NCBI GenBank assembly: GCA_009783565.1
Contig: WRDF01000002.1
Location: 62,001-126,000 of the forward strand
Reading direction: 5' to 3'
Source: Rikenellaceae bacterium
Lineage (GTDB): Bacteria > Bacteroidota > Bacteroidia > Bacteroidales > Rikenellaceae
Length of the DNA stretch: 64,000 bases
Under the pieces are notes generated by a model. It made no database searches. It had not been told where the DNA came from and saw only the letters and a list, made by a program, of their open reading frames with translations. Positions 9,147 to 16,951 of the stretch are shown here, one piece after another (within the stretch, counting starts at the first letter, position 1; each line of letters starts with the position of its first letter). The position numbers and the translations under genes are program-made.

Positions 9147-9160
9147 CTTTTTGGACGGAA

Positions 9161-10510
9161 TTACGCACGCGCGCGGTCGAATTCCAACGGCATTCCTCTG
9201 AAAGACTCGTCGAAAACTCCGTTGTCATAGACCACGCGGCCGTTTATGATCGTCGTGCGCACGCGATGGCGCAGCGTGCTGCCCGCTATTGGCGACCAGC
9301 CGCATTTATACAAGACTTCACGGTCGGAAACGCGCCAATCCGCATTTGTTGTGACGAGAGCAATGTCGGCGAACATCCCCTCGCGCAGGAATCCGCGTTG
9401 GCGTACGCCGTATCGTCGTGCCGGTGCGTGGCACATTTTCTCCACCACGTCGCCGATGCTGAAAAAGCCCGCTGCCGCCAGTCCGAGCATCATTGCGAGC
9501 GAGTGCTCTATGGACGGCAGGCCCGACGGGCATTCCCAATACGGGAGTCGCTTTTCGTCGAGCGTGTGCGGCGCATGGTCGGTTGCCACGATGTCGATAC
9601 GCCCGTCGGCAACCGCCGTGCGTAACGCATCACGGTCTTCGACGCTCTTTATCGCGGGGTTCACTTTTATGAGGTTGCCTTTTACCGCGTAGTCGGGCGC
9701 GGCAAACCACAGGTGATTAACGCACGCCTCGGCGGTTATGTGCTTGTCACTCAGCGGTTTCGCGCTGAACAGCGGCAGTTCGCGCGCGGTGCTGAGGTGC
9801 AGCACATGCAGGTCTGCGCCGTATTTGTCGGCGAGTTCCACCGCGCGCGCCGTCGCCGCATAGCATGCCTCCGCCGACCGTATCTCGGCGTGCCATTCGG
9901 GTTTTATGTCACCGCCGTATCGTTCGCGGAAAAGCCGCATGTTTTCTTGTATTATGCGTTCGTCTTCGCTGTGAACAGCCACGATCACGGGGCTTTCGGC
10001 AAAAATCGCAGAAATCGAATAATCGTCATCGACCAACATTCCGCCCGTCGAAGACCCCATGAACAGCTTCACGCCGCACACCCGCGAGGAGTCGATGCGC
10101 CTGACCTGCTCGATATTCTCGTTCGTCGCACCGAGATAGAACGCATAATTCGCCACGCTTGATACGGCGGCCATCTCTTCTTTGCGTGCAATGTCGTCGA
10201 GTGTCGTTGTGGCCGGAATGGTGTTCGGCATATCCATGTACGACGTCACGCCGCCCGCCACCGCCGCGCGCGATTCGCTGTACATGTCGCCTTTGTAGGT
10301 CAGTCCCGGCTCTCGGAAGTGTACATGCGGGTCGATCACGCCCGGAATAACCAGACATCCGCGCGCGTCAATAACTCTACCTTTGAAGTCGGTGTAGTCT
10401 GCTTCCGGCCGTCCTATTTCGGCGATTCGCTCGCCGCGTATCAGCAGCGTGCCGTTCTCATATTCATGGCCCTCGTTTACGAGCCGTCCGTTTTTTATAA
10501 GTATCTCCAT
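9161..10510 (-). CDS. pyrC: Dihydroorotase
   Basis: A 449-residue amidohydrolase that closes carbamoyl aspartate to dihydroorotate in pyrimidine synthesis. Metal-binding HxH is at residues 62-64 (VIDPHVHFREPG), the lysine expected to be carboxylated is near 148 (GVKLFMGSSTG), and the catalytic region ATDHAPHT lies near 310. These fit dihydroorotase rather than allantoinase or hydantoinase. The start is the ATG at 10510-10508. It lies on the same strand as a GT2 glycosyltransferase, but a two-gene AT-rich cassette separates them; the gap to the cassette is 45 bases. Confidence 0.95.
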   Translation of the reverse strand: MEILIKNGRLVNEGHEYENGTLLIRGERIAEIGRPEADYTDFKGRVIDARGCLVIPGVIDPHVHFREPGLTYKGDMYSESRAAVAGGVTSYMDMPNTIPATTTLDDIARKEEMAAVSSVANYAFYLGATNENIEQVRRIDSSRVCGVKLFMGSSTGGMLVDDDYSISAIFAESPVIVAVHSEDERIIQENMRLFRERYGGDIKPEWHAEIRSAEACYAATARAVELADKYGADLHVLHLSTARELPLFSAKPLSDKHITAEACVNHLWFAAPDYAVKGNLIKVNPAIKSVEDRDALRTAVADGRIDIVATDHAPHTLDEKRLPYWECPSGLPSIEHSLAMMLGLAAAGFFSIGDVVEKMCHAPARRYGVRQRGFLREGMFADIALVTTNADWRVSDREVLYKCGWSPIAGSTLRHRVRTTIINGRVVYDNGVFDESFRGMPLEFDRARA

Positions 10511-10555
10511 TTTTCATCAAAAACTGACCTTAATTACTTGTACAGTTGCCGCTAT

Positions 10556-11413
10556 CTAATTAAGCCAAATTTTATAATCTACTTGTGGTAAAACGCGTTT
10601 GAGATTAACCAAAGCGATCATTTTACCTATGGCTGTTAAATTAATTTGATACGCTTCACATTCATCGTATAGTTTCATGATAGAATAATAAGATGGGGCA
10701 TACGATTCAAACCGTTTCCGTATCTCATCTTCGGGTAACCCTTTTAAAAACGGATACACATTAGAAATAGAAAGACCGTCATACAAACCGTTACCGAGAA
10801 ATGTCGATATATTCAAAATCCCTGCGTATGCCAAAAACTCTTTACTTGTTTCAGAAATGGTTTTACATGGTGCAACTAGTGGTGCGACAATTCGGCCGTA
10901 AGGCTCAAATCGAATAACGTCAAGTATTCCCGGATATGTTACTCTGCTAATAAAATGACATAATGTAATAAATGCTATTTGTTCCTTAGTCAATTTAGGA
11001 ATAACCTCTATTGCCTCTGAGCATATTAATCCGATCATATCGGTTGAATTATTCGACAATCGCTCAACTACTAACTCTGACAATAATTCTGGATTAATTT
11101 TATCTCCTCGACGCGCGCTTGCTTCCATAATGTCATTAAACATATATTGCACATCTGGGTCAGAGATTTTGTATATATCAATTTTATAGCTATTGGCAAT
11201 AAAAGCGGTTTTAAGACCCTTGACAAACTTTGCGACATTATCTTGTGCGGTACGGGCAGCAATTTCTTGAAGTTTAGGGAAATTATTCTCAAACAGAATA
11301 GTAAATAAACGTTCTATTTCTGAAAAACTCATTCCGATATTAATATCTCTACCCGCTTGAACTGCCAAAGCATTCTCATTTGCTTCTTGTTTCAGTTTAT
11401 CTGCCATAACCAT
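10556..11413 (-). CDS. QAGRDINI-motif protein, LPO_1073/Vpar_1526-like family
   Basis: A 285-residue, mostly helical, apparently soluble protein with no signal peptide or membrane segment. Residues 18-27 (VQAGRDINIG) match the C-terminal motif of the protein encoded just upstream. From memory, the layout after it (NNFPKL, SDPDVQYMFNDIMEASARRGD, VVERLSNN, PKLTKEQIAFITLCHFISR) resembles the uncharacterised LPO_1073/Vpar_1526 family. Its ATG (11413) directly follows the TAG of the upstream gene, so translation should be coupled; a second ATG two codons on is possible. The gene is visibly AT-rich compared with its neighbours, a sign of transfer. My inference is a sensor or regulator that pairs with the membrane protein through the shared motif. 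Confidence 0.7.
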   Translation of the reverse strand: MVMADKLKQEANENALAVQAGRDINIGMSFSEIERLFTILFENNFPKLQEIAARTAQDNVAKFVKGLKTAFIANSYKIDIYKISDPDVQYMFNDIMEASARRGDKINPELLSELVVERLSNNSTDMIGLICSEAIEVIPKLTKEQIAFITLCHFISRVTYPGILDVIRFEPYGRIVAPLVAPCKTISETSKEFLAYAGILNISTFLGNGLYDGLSISNVYPFLKGLPEDEIRKRFESYAPSYYSIMKLYDECEAYQINLTAIGKMIALVNLKRVLPQVDYKIWLN

Positions 11414-11653
11414 CTATTTATTATTAATATTAATATCTCGTCCAGCTTGAATTCCCGTAGAGTTATTTTTAACATTCTGCTTTATGACAGTATTTTTATC
11501 ATTTCTCTTACTTCGAATAAATATCAATCTTATTAGAGTAGCTATTAATGTAAGTGATGCTACTAATGACTCCCAACTACGGTCGTTAATCAACCATAGT
11601 ACAGCTCCAATAAAAGCAATAAAGTTGATAATAATTAAAATGAGATTTGACAT
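11414..11653 (-). CDS. Small two-helix membrane protein with C-terminal QAGRDINI motif
   Basis: A 79-residue protein with two predicted membrane helices (about 3-22 and 27-46), a basic linker (RSKRNDKN), then an Asn-rich tail whose end reads NNSTGIQAGRDININNK. Residues 69-76 are identical to residues 19-26 of the next protein. The gene abuts that one without a gap (stop 11414-11416, next ATG 11413-11411) and shares its AT-rich composition. No family is recognised. A small membrane-active domain with a C-terminal motif repeated at the N-terminus of its neighbour matches the effector side of an amyloid-signalling pair, but this is inference. Confidence 0.65.
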   Translation of the reverse strand: MSNLILIIINFIAFIGAVLWLINDRSWESLVASLTLIATLIRLIFIRSKRNDKNTVIKQNVKNNSTGIQAGRDININNK

Positions 11654-11677
11654 AAAGTATATTTTAATATCTTTTCG

Positions 11678-12421
11678 CTACATGTTCGGAATGGCGCTTT
11701 CACTGATCTTAGCTCGTATCTTCCTGAACCTCAATTTCATAACCCCCCAGAAAGCCTCGCCGAATATACTGCTGCTCATCTTCGATACGCCTTGCGTGCG
11801 CTCGGTGAAGACGATCGAAACCTCGCGGATTTTGAATCCGAGTTTCCACGCCGTGTATTTCATTTCGATCTGGAAACCGTAGCCTTTCATCCGTATGTCG
11901 TCGAGGTTCATCGTTTCGAGCGCGCGGCGCGACCAGCAGATGAATCCCGCCGTAGCGTCGCGAACCGGCATCCGCGTCACCATGCGCACGTAAAACGATG
12001 CGTAGTAGGACATCAGCAGTCGCCCCATCGGCCAGTTCACCACGTTCACCCCTGTGATATAGCGCGACCCGATGACCACGTCCGCTCCTTGCCGGGCGGC
12101 TTCCCAGAGACGCGGCAGGTCGTCGGGATTGTGCGAAAAATCGCAGTCCATTTCGAAAATATAGTCATAACCGTGCGCGAGCGACCATCGCATCCCGTCG
12201 AGATACGCCGTACCGAGTCCCAGCTTCCCTCCGCGCTCCATAAGATGCAGACGCTCAGGGTATTCCTTCTGCTTCGAGCGTACGATAGCGGCCGTCCCGT
12301 CGGGCGAACCGTCGTCCACTATAAGAATGTCGAACTGCTCGCGGAGAGCGAAAACGCGGTCGATCATCGCCGCGACATTCTCCTTTTCGTTGTATGTGGG
12401 AATTATGATAATTTTTTTCAT
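11678..12421 (-). CDS. Polyprenol monophosphomannose synthase-like glycosyltransferase (GT2)
   Basis: A 247-residue GT-A fold enzyme. It shows the nucleotide-binding start IIIIPTYNEKENV, the LIVDDGSPDGTA motif (about 33-44), the metal-binding D92-C-D94 (FEMDCDFSHNPDDLP) and IGSRYITG. This is the dolichyl/polyprenyl-phosphate mannose synthase layout without C-terminal membrane helices. The enzyme should charge a lipid carrier with a sugar for envelope glycosylation. It is read leftward toward pyrC, from which a transferred cassette separates it. A -7 box at 12498-12505 gives it a leader of about 70 bases. Confidence 0.9.
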   Translation of the reverse strand: MKKIIIIPTYNEKENVAAMIDRVFALREQFDILIVDDGSPDGTAAIVRSKQKEYPERLHLMERGGKLGLGTAYLDGMRWSLAHGYDYIFEMDCDFSHNPDDLPRLWEAARQGADVVIGSRYITGVNVVNWPMGRLLMSYYASFYVRMVTRMPVRDATAGFICWSRRALETMNLDDIRMKGYGFQIEMKYTAWKLGFKIREVSIVFTERTQGVSKMSSSIFGEAFWGVMKLRFRKIRAKISESAIPNM

Positions 12422-12497
12422 ATTTGTATAAGAAAAGTAAATTCACGCGAGTGCCGCGAGGCACTTTTTTCATCGGTCGAACGGGCATGGGTTTCGA

Positions 12498-12505
12498 CAA
12501 AGATA
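12498..12505 (-). promoter_or_regulatory. -7 box for the glycosyltransferase operon
   Basis: TATCTTTG on the minus strand. The rightward promoter of the ECF sigma gene begins 64 bases away, so the two genes diverge from this region. Confidence 0.45.
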
Positions 12506-12568
12506 CGCATTTTACCTTGCGATTATTCATCGTTACCGAAGACCGATAACAAAAAAATCGACGAAAAT

Positions 12569-12599
12569 TTTGCAGTTCGGAATAATATGTGTAACTTGC
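12569..12599 (+). promoter_or_regulatory. Promoter of the stand-alone ECF sigma gene
   Basis: TTTG (12569-12572), a 19-base spacer, then TAACTTGC (12592-12599), a near match to TAnnTTTG. The predicted leader is about 75 bases. Confidence 0.5.
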
Positions 12600-12683
12600 A
12601 TTTGAATTACAGTAGTTTAACAGCAAAAAACATAGCCTATCGAATCGAAAATCTACTCGAAAACAAACTTACGAGAGTAGGAT

Positions 12684-13268
12684 ATGAACCTGAAATCACA
12701 TAGCGATCAGGCGCTGATCGGCAGTTATATCTCAGGAAATAAGGAGGCTATCTCCATACTTATCGAGCGCCACCGCAAGCGTATCGTGGACTATATATAT
12801 ATGATGGTCAAGGATCGCGACGTGGCCGACGACATCTCGCAGGAGACGCTCATCAAGGTGATACGCTTCCTTGACGAGGGGCGTTATGCCGAGAGCGGCA
12901 AGTTCCTGTCGTGGATGCTGCGCATTGCCCACAATCAGGTGATTGACTATTTCCGTCAAACCAAGCAACAGAACCAGATCACCGAGTCGGACGCCGGTTA
13001 CGATATCCTGAACCACCGCCGATTTTCCGATCATACTATCGAAGATACTCTTATTAACACTCAGACCCATAGTGATATACGCTCGCTCGTAGACCTCCTG
13101 CCCGATGAGCAACGCGACGTGGTGCTGATGCGATATTTCAATGGATTGAGTTTTCGCGAAATTGCCGAGCAGACCGACGTGAGTATTAACACCGCATTGG
13201 GGCGAATGCGTTATGCGTTGATAAATCTTCGCAAACTGATTCGCGAAAAGCAGTTGGCGCTGGTGTAG
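12684..13268 (+). CDS. ECF RNA polymerase sigma factor (RpoE-like), no adjacent anti-sigma
   Basis: A 194-residue sigma-70 factor. Region 2 is clear (MMVKDRDVADDISQETLIKVI, about 36-56; SGKFLSWMLRIAHNQVIDYFR, about 71-91), as is the region 4 helix-turn-helix (GLSFREIAEQTDVSINTALG, about 152-171). No FecR, zinc-finger or other anti-sigma gene is next to it. It ends in a strong bidirectional terminator. This type of solitary RpoE-like factor is common in Bacteroidota; its regulon is unknown. Confidence 0.93.
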   Translation: MNLKSHSDQALIGSYISGNKEAISILIERHRKRIVDYIYMMVKDRDVADDISQETLIKVIRFLDEGRYAESGKFLSWMLRIAHNQVIDYFRQTKQQNQITESDAGYDILNHRRFSDHTIEDTLINTQTHSDIRSLVDLLPDEQRDVVLMRYFNGLSFREIAEQTDVSINTALGRMRYALINLRKLIREKQLALV

Positions 13269-13320
13269 ATCGATTTATAGTAGCTGCAACAATACCGAAT
13301 AATTTACTCCGTCATTAAAA

Positions 13321-13359
13321 ACGAGCCGACACTGCATTCTCTCCGCAGTGTCGGCTCGT
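13321..13359. terminator. Bidirectional terminator
   Basis: A perfect 15-bp GC-rich stem (ACGAGCCGACACTGC and complement) with a 9-base loop and A/T tracts on both sides. It separates the rightward sigma gene from the leftward SagB-type gene and should serve both. Confidence 0.85.
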
Positions 13360-13387
13360 TTATAGTTTTGCGCTTTCGCTACATAGG

Positions 13388-14158
13388 TTAGTTAATGTAC
13401 CCTATCGGCATAATGTACAGGGGAGCTTCTTCCTGGGGCAGCCTCATGACTTCTGTTACAGCGTCGTCGGTAAAAGCGCCTACGGCACAAGTCCCCAAGC
13501 CTGAGGCTTCGGCTTGCAGGTATACGTTCTGCGCCGAGTGCCCTAAGTCTATATAAACATACCTTTCGCGCCCACGCTCGCCGTACCGCTCTGTCATTCT
13601 GCTATATATGGCGGTGTAAATGAGAGATGCCGGCGCATCTTCTACCATTTTTTGCCCCAGCGCGGCGGCAGAAAGCGCAGCTCTGACATCTTCGTCGATA
13701 ACCTTTACCATTTTATGCCCATCGGCAATGTATCTGTACACTCCCGGTTCTATCCCCGCAACCTTTCCGACGGCAACGTACAGTTCAAACGGATACAGCG
13801 CTCCTGCCGACGGCGCGGTGCGAAGCCCTCCTCTTGATGCGGGACGGTTAGGCGTTGGCTGCGTTATGCCGTAAGCCGCCCACAGCATTTGCGACAGTTT
13901 ATCCTGCGAGAGTTCCCGGTCTTGAAAATGCCTGTGAGAACGCCTGTTGTTCAGGGCTTTTTCTACGCTTACCGCTCCGTCGGTTCGAGGTTGGGGCAGG
14001 TGTATGATTTCGCCTTGCTCCAACTGCGGAGCAAATGTTGCTGAATGCTGTTTGTCGGGCGTACCGTTTTCGGCTTCCGGCTGATTCGTCGCTTGCCCGC
14101 AAGCAGCCAGGAAAATCATTGAAAACAACGCCAATGCAATTTTATGCTTTGTGTTCAT
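13388..14158 (-). CDS. SagB/ThcOx-type nitroreductase-fold lipoprotein
   Basis: A 256-residue protein with a lipoprotein signal (FLAACG, lipidated Cys20), a low-complexity linker, and a nitroreductase fold from about residue 55. Diagnostic parts are VEKALNNRRSHRHF (FMN binding), RTAPSAGALYPFELYV, which is the SagB-type motif, and LGHSAQNVYLQAEASGLGTCAVGAF near the C-terminus. Such enzymes use FMN to oxidise or reduce small substrates; several mature azole peptides, but no precursor peptide or cyclodehydratase is nearby. An envelope-anchored, stand-alone enzyme is the best description; its substrate is unknown. Confidence 0.88.
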   Translation of the reverse strand: MNTKHKIALALFSMIFLAACGQATNQPEAENGTPDKQHSATFAPQLEQGEIIHLPQPRTDGAVSVEKALNNRRSHRHFQDRELSQDKLSQMLWAAYGITQPTPNRPASRGGLRTAPSAGALYPFELYVAVGKVAGIEPGVYRYIADGHKMVKVIDEDVRAALSAAALGQKMVEDAPASLIYTAIYSRMTERYGERGRERYVYIDLGHSAQNVYLQAEASGLGTCAVGAFTDDAVTEVMRLPQEEAPLYIMPIGYIN

Positions 14159-14235
14159 AAAAGTATGTTTAAGGCTGAAATTTGTTCAGATACGTTGAAA
14201 TGAGGCCATGTGTCAGGAGACTTACAAAGATTCAG

Positions 14236-14274
14236 ACGAGCCATACCACCGCGTGAAGCGGTGGTATGGCTCGT
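14236..14274. terminator. Terminator hairpin upstream of the SagB gene / after NfeD-SPFH
   Basis: A perfect 17-bp stem (ACGAGCCATACCACCGC and complement) with loop GTGAA. It follows the SPFH gene that ends leftward at 14308 and precedes the SagB gene start at 14158. Confidence 0.7.
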
Positions 14275-14275
14275 A

Positions 14276-14308
14276 ATCCGGCAGACTGAAAATACGACAC
14301 GCGTGTGT
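14276..14308 (-). repeat. Stop-proximal palindromic repeat, family A (SPFH gene end)
   Basis: In the direction of the SPFH gene the element begins at the stop codon: TAA, CACACGCGTGT, an A/T-rich spacer, then CAGTCTGCCGGAT. It is a diverged copy of the consensus ACACACGCGTGTGT-TTTTC-CGGCCTGCCGG found at six other sites. Confidence 0.65.
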
Positions 14309-15301
14309 TACTTGGTCACGTTGAACAGGTCCTTAATGCCGCCCAGCGAACCGAGTACGCCCGTCGCCTCGAATGGCATATAGACCGTCCGCGTCTCTTC
14401 GCCGTCTACCATCTCTTTCAGAGTATCGATATAGCGAACGGCGAGGAGGTATTGCGCAGGGTTCGATTTCGTGCCTTCGACGGCCTTCATGATATTCTGA
14501 ATCGCCTGAGCTTCACCCTCCGCACGGCGGATTTGAGCTTCCTTATCACCCTCGGCGCGCAGTATCTGAGCCTGCTTGTCACCTTCGGCGCTCTTGATTT
14601 CGGCCTCGCGCTGCCCTTCGGCCGCAAGAATCTGAGCCGCCTTGCTGCCTTCGGCTTCGAGGATCGTGGCGCGCTTGGCGCGCTCGGCGCGCATCCTTCT
14701 CCATCGCGTCGCGAATGTCGCGCGGCGGGTTAATGTCCTGCAATTCGACGCGATTCACTTTTACGCCCCACTTGTTCGACGCATCGTCCAGCACGTGGCG
14801 CAGCTTCGAGTTGATAGTGTCGCGCGAGGTGAGCGTATGGTCGAGGTCCATTTCGCCGATAACGTTACGCAGCGTGGTCTGTGTGAGCTTCTCGATAGCC
14901 TCCGGCAGGTTCGCGATTTCGTACGTCGCCTTAATGGGGTCGGTGACCTGATAATAAAGTATCGCGCTGATCTCCGTTACCACGTTATCGCGCGTTATCA
15001 CGTTCTGCTTCGGGAAATCGAACACCGCCTCGCGCAGGTCGATGCGATTCACCAGCCTGTTCACCGCATAAACGTGCCCCTCCATATTGGAGCGGCTGAA
15101 CCGCCAGTAAATCGAGCGCGGTTTGTCGATTATGGGGACAATGATGTTAATCCCCGACGTGAGGGTTTTGGTGTACTTTCCGAGCCGCTCGACGATCATC
15201 GTCTGCGATTGCTGGACGATCTTGATCCCCGACATGATCAGAATGATCACGAACAGCCCTGCGAGGGCCAGAACGATCCATGTTGTTTCGATGCCATGCA
15301 T
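14308..15301 (-). pseudogene. SPFH/band 7 (stomatin-like) protein split by a frameshift
   Basis: Two reading frames together encode one normal SPFH protein. The first (from ATG 15301) has a membrane helix (about 8-30), the SPFH domain and the conserved NPPRDIRDAMEK, then goes out of frame near 14695. The second frame resumes at 14694 with MRAERAKRATILEAEG, 11-residue coiled-coil repeats of the AEGxxxAxI type, and a proper C-terminus (DLFNVTK). Relatives read AMEK-Q-MRAER, so about two bases seem to be missing (GAGAAG-G-ATGCGC). This could be a real mutation, a sequencing error, or recoding; the ATG at 14694 directly follows an AG-rich stretch. It is cotranscribed with the NfeD gene upstream, the usual pairing for membrane microdomain proteins. 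Confidence 0.75.
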
Positions 15302-15316
15302 AGTGTTATAAGGTTT

Positions 15317-15757
15317 TTAATGAGTGTTAATTTTCTTCACATAAACAATCGTGCTGTCGACCCTCTCGACCCGCACGCTTTCACCGGCGGCGATATGCTC
15401 GCCATGTATCGATACCGCCTTCCAATCGTCGCCGCCAACGGCCACGCGGCCCGTCGCGGCGCGCGGATCGATCGTTTCGCTCACGCGCCCGATTTGTCCC
15501 ACGAGCGCATCGACGTTCGTTTTTACTTCGTCTTTCTTGAAGAAATATTTCTTCATCACCGGCCGCACGAAGATAAACGCCAGCGTCGAACCGACGGCAA
15601 AAGCGGCCAACTGCCATTCCAGTCCCAGCCCTATGGCGGCCAGAATTGCGCTCAGCAGCGCCCCTACGGCCAGACACATGGCATAGAAACTCGACGAAAG
15701 TATTTCTATGGTCATCAATGCTATCACCACGATAGCCCACATTACCCAAGGTTGCAT
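15317..15757 (-). CDS. NfeD family membrane protein
   Basis: A 146-residue protein with an N-terminal pair or trio of membrane helices (about 5-65) and a C-terminal OB-fold NfeD domain (about 80-146: DALVGQIGRVSETIDP, TGRVAVGGDDWKAVS). This is the short NfeD form without the ClpP-like protease. NfeD proteins work with SPFH/band 7 scaffolds, and the SPFH gene starts 15 bases downstream. A -7 box TATATTTG (minus strand, 15785-15792) lies about 28 bases upstream of the start. Confidence 0.9.
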   Translation of the reverse strand: MQPWVMWAIVVIALMTIEILSSSFYAMCLAVGALLSAILAAIGLGLEWQLAAFAVGSTLAFIFVRPVMKKYFFKKDEVKTNVDALVGQIGRVSETIDPRAATGRVAVGGDDWKAVSIHGEHIAAGESVRVERVDSTIVYVKKINTH

Positions 15758-15784
15758 GTCGTTTAATTGTTAAGGATTATTCTT

Positions 15785-15792
15785 CAAATATA
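15785..15792 (-). promoter_or_regulatory. -7 box of the nfeD-SPFH operon
   Basis: TATATTTG on the minus strand, with initiation expected near 15778 and a leader of about 20 bases. No clear -33 TTTG is visible. Confidence 0.45.
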
Positions 15793-15813
15793 CGAAAAAC
15801 CGCTCGTATTTTA

Positions 15814-16887
15814 TCACTCGTACAGGAATCCTATGTCGTAGACAGTTATCTCTTCGTAGTAATTTTTCGTGTAGAGCATCCTGCGGACGGGATCGACAGC
15901 GAAAACATGCAAATCGTCGTTCACTTGAAGAATATGCCGGAAATTCCCGTCCCAATCGAAAACATGGATTTTGCCCGTTACAGGTATTCTTTCATTTACC
16001 GATTGCCGACCGTAATAGTCTCCCTCTACCGCAAATATATAGTGGTCGTCGCACGCTGCCCGCACATAATGGCCTCTTATCGGTTTGCCCCGCGAGACAC
16101 TGTTCAGGGCGGGCGAATCTTTCAACTCTATCGTCCTCACTTTGCCCGATTCGAGATCCAGGATGTTGACCCGCCTGAGACACTCCATAACCAGTCCCAA
16201 CTTGCTTCTGTCGGGCTTCAATACATGAATCGGAGACAGATAATCATGTGAAATCGTAAGTCTGGGGTCAGCTGCTATGTAGCCGTTGTAAATCGGAAAC
16301 CCCCTGACCTTCTCTCCTGTCCTGTAATTGTAAATATCATGGACGATAGGGCTGAACCCGTTCTCGGAAATCGGTATAGATGGGGTATACGCTATAAGCA
16401 AACTGTCGTTCAGCGGCAAAACGATCGAGAAGAACTTCTCGCTTCTTTCGAACTGCGACACATCGATCGTTCGCAGCCATTCGCCTTGCGTGTTTACTAA
16501 TATCAAAAGGTCTCGACCATTGTCGAAAAACCAGGAGCAGATTCCGCTCGAATCACGCTCGAATACATTGCAGGGATTAGTTACTACAACTTCATTGGGT
16601 CCGCGACCTTGCCGAAGAATCATATTATTTATGCTCTTGCCCGTATCGACATCATACAGAGATGCAAAGCCGCCGTTGCTGTCCCTGAAATTCAACAGCA
16701 ATACTCCATCATAAACGTACATCATGCCCGAATACACACCATCCACCTCCAACGCCGTTCCGGTAAGCACCTCGACATGGGCAGGATATGCCACCTTAAC
16801 GACCTCGCCATATAATTGGAACTTATCCTTTTTCCCGCATGAGACTAACAACAGCCCCACAAAGATCAATATCTTGGCAAATCTCAC
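15814..16887 (-). CDS. BF3164-like six-bladed beta-propeller lipoprotein
   Basis: A 357-residue lipoprotein with a GTG start at 16887, a short signal peptide and lipobox LLVSC (Cys17). The body has repeated beta segments ending in Asp/Trp-containing blades (LLNFRDSNGGFASLYDVDTG, IHVFDWDGNFRHILQV) and RQGRGPNEVVV, as in BF3164-type proteins of Bacteroidota, which often occur in large families. Function is unknown; envelope sensing or ligand binding is typical for propellers. A terminator-like hairpin (16905-16941) isolates it from the upstream gene. Confidence 0.85.
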   Translation of the reverse strand: MRFAKILIFVGLLLVSCGKKDKFQLYGEVVKVAYPAHVEVLTGTALEVDGVYSGMMYVYDGVLLLNFRDSNGGFASLYDVDTGKSINNMILRQGRGPNEVVVTNPCNVFERDSSGICSWFFDNGRDLLILVNTQGEWLRTIDVSQFERSEKFFSIVLPLNDSLLIAYTPSIPISENGFSPIVHDIYNYRTGEKVRGFPIYNGYIAADPRLTISHDYLSPIHVLKPDRSKLGLVMECLRRVNILDLESGKVRTIELKDSPALNSVSRGKPIRGHYVRAACDDHYIFAVEGDYYGRQSVNERIPVTGKIHVFDWDGNFRHILQVNDDLHVFAVDPVRRMLYTKNYYEEITVYDIGFLYE

Positions 16888-16904
16888 AATCTTCCTCTGA
16901 TTTT

Positions 16905-16941
16905 ATTAGTCTTCCAAGCAAGTTTTGCTTGGAAGACTAAT
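16905..16941. terminator. Terminator between the peritrophin-like and BF3164-like genes
   Basis: A perfect 17-bp stem (ATTAGTCTTCCAAGCAA and complement) with a three-base loop directly downstream of the leftward gene that ends at 16952. Confidence 0.75.
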
Positions 16942-16951
16942 ATTATTCAAC

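Noticed and set aside
14450-14690. Tandem-looking 33-base repeats, possible CRISPR or VNTR
   Set aside because: They encode the 11-residue coiled-coil repeats (AEGxxxAxI) of the SPFH protein; no spacers of constant length.
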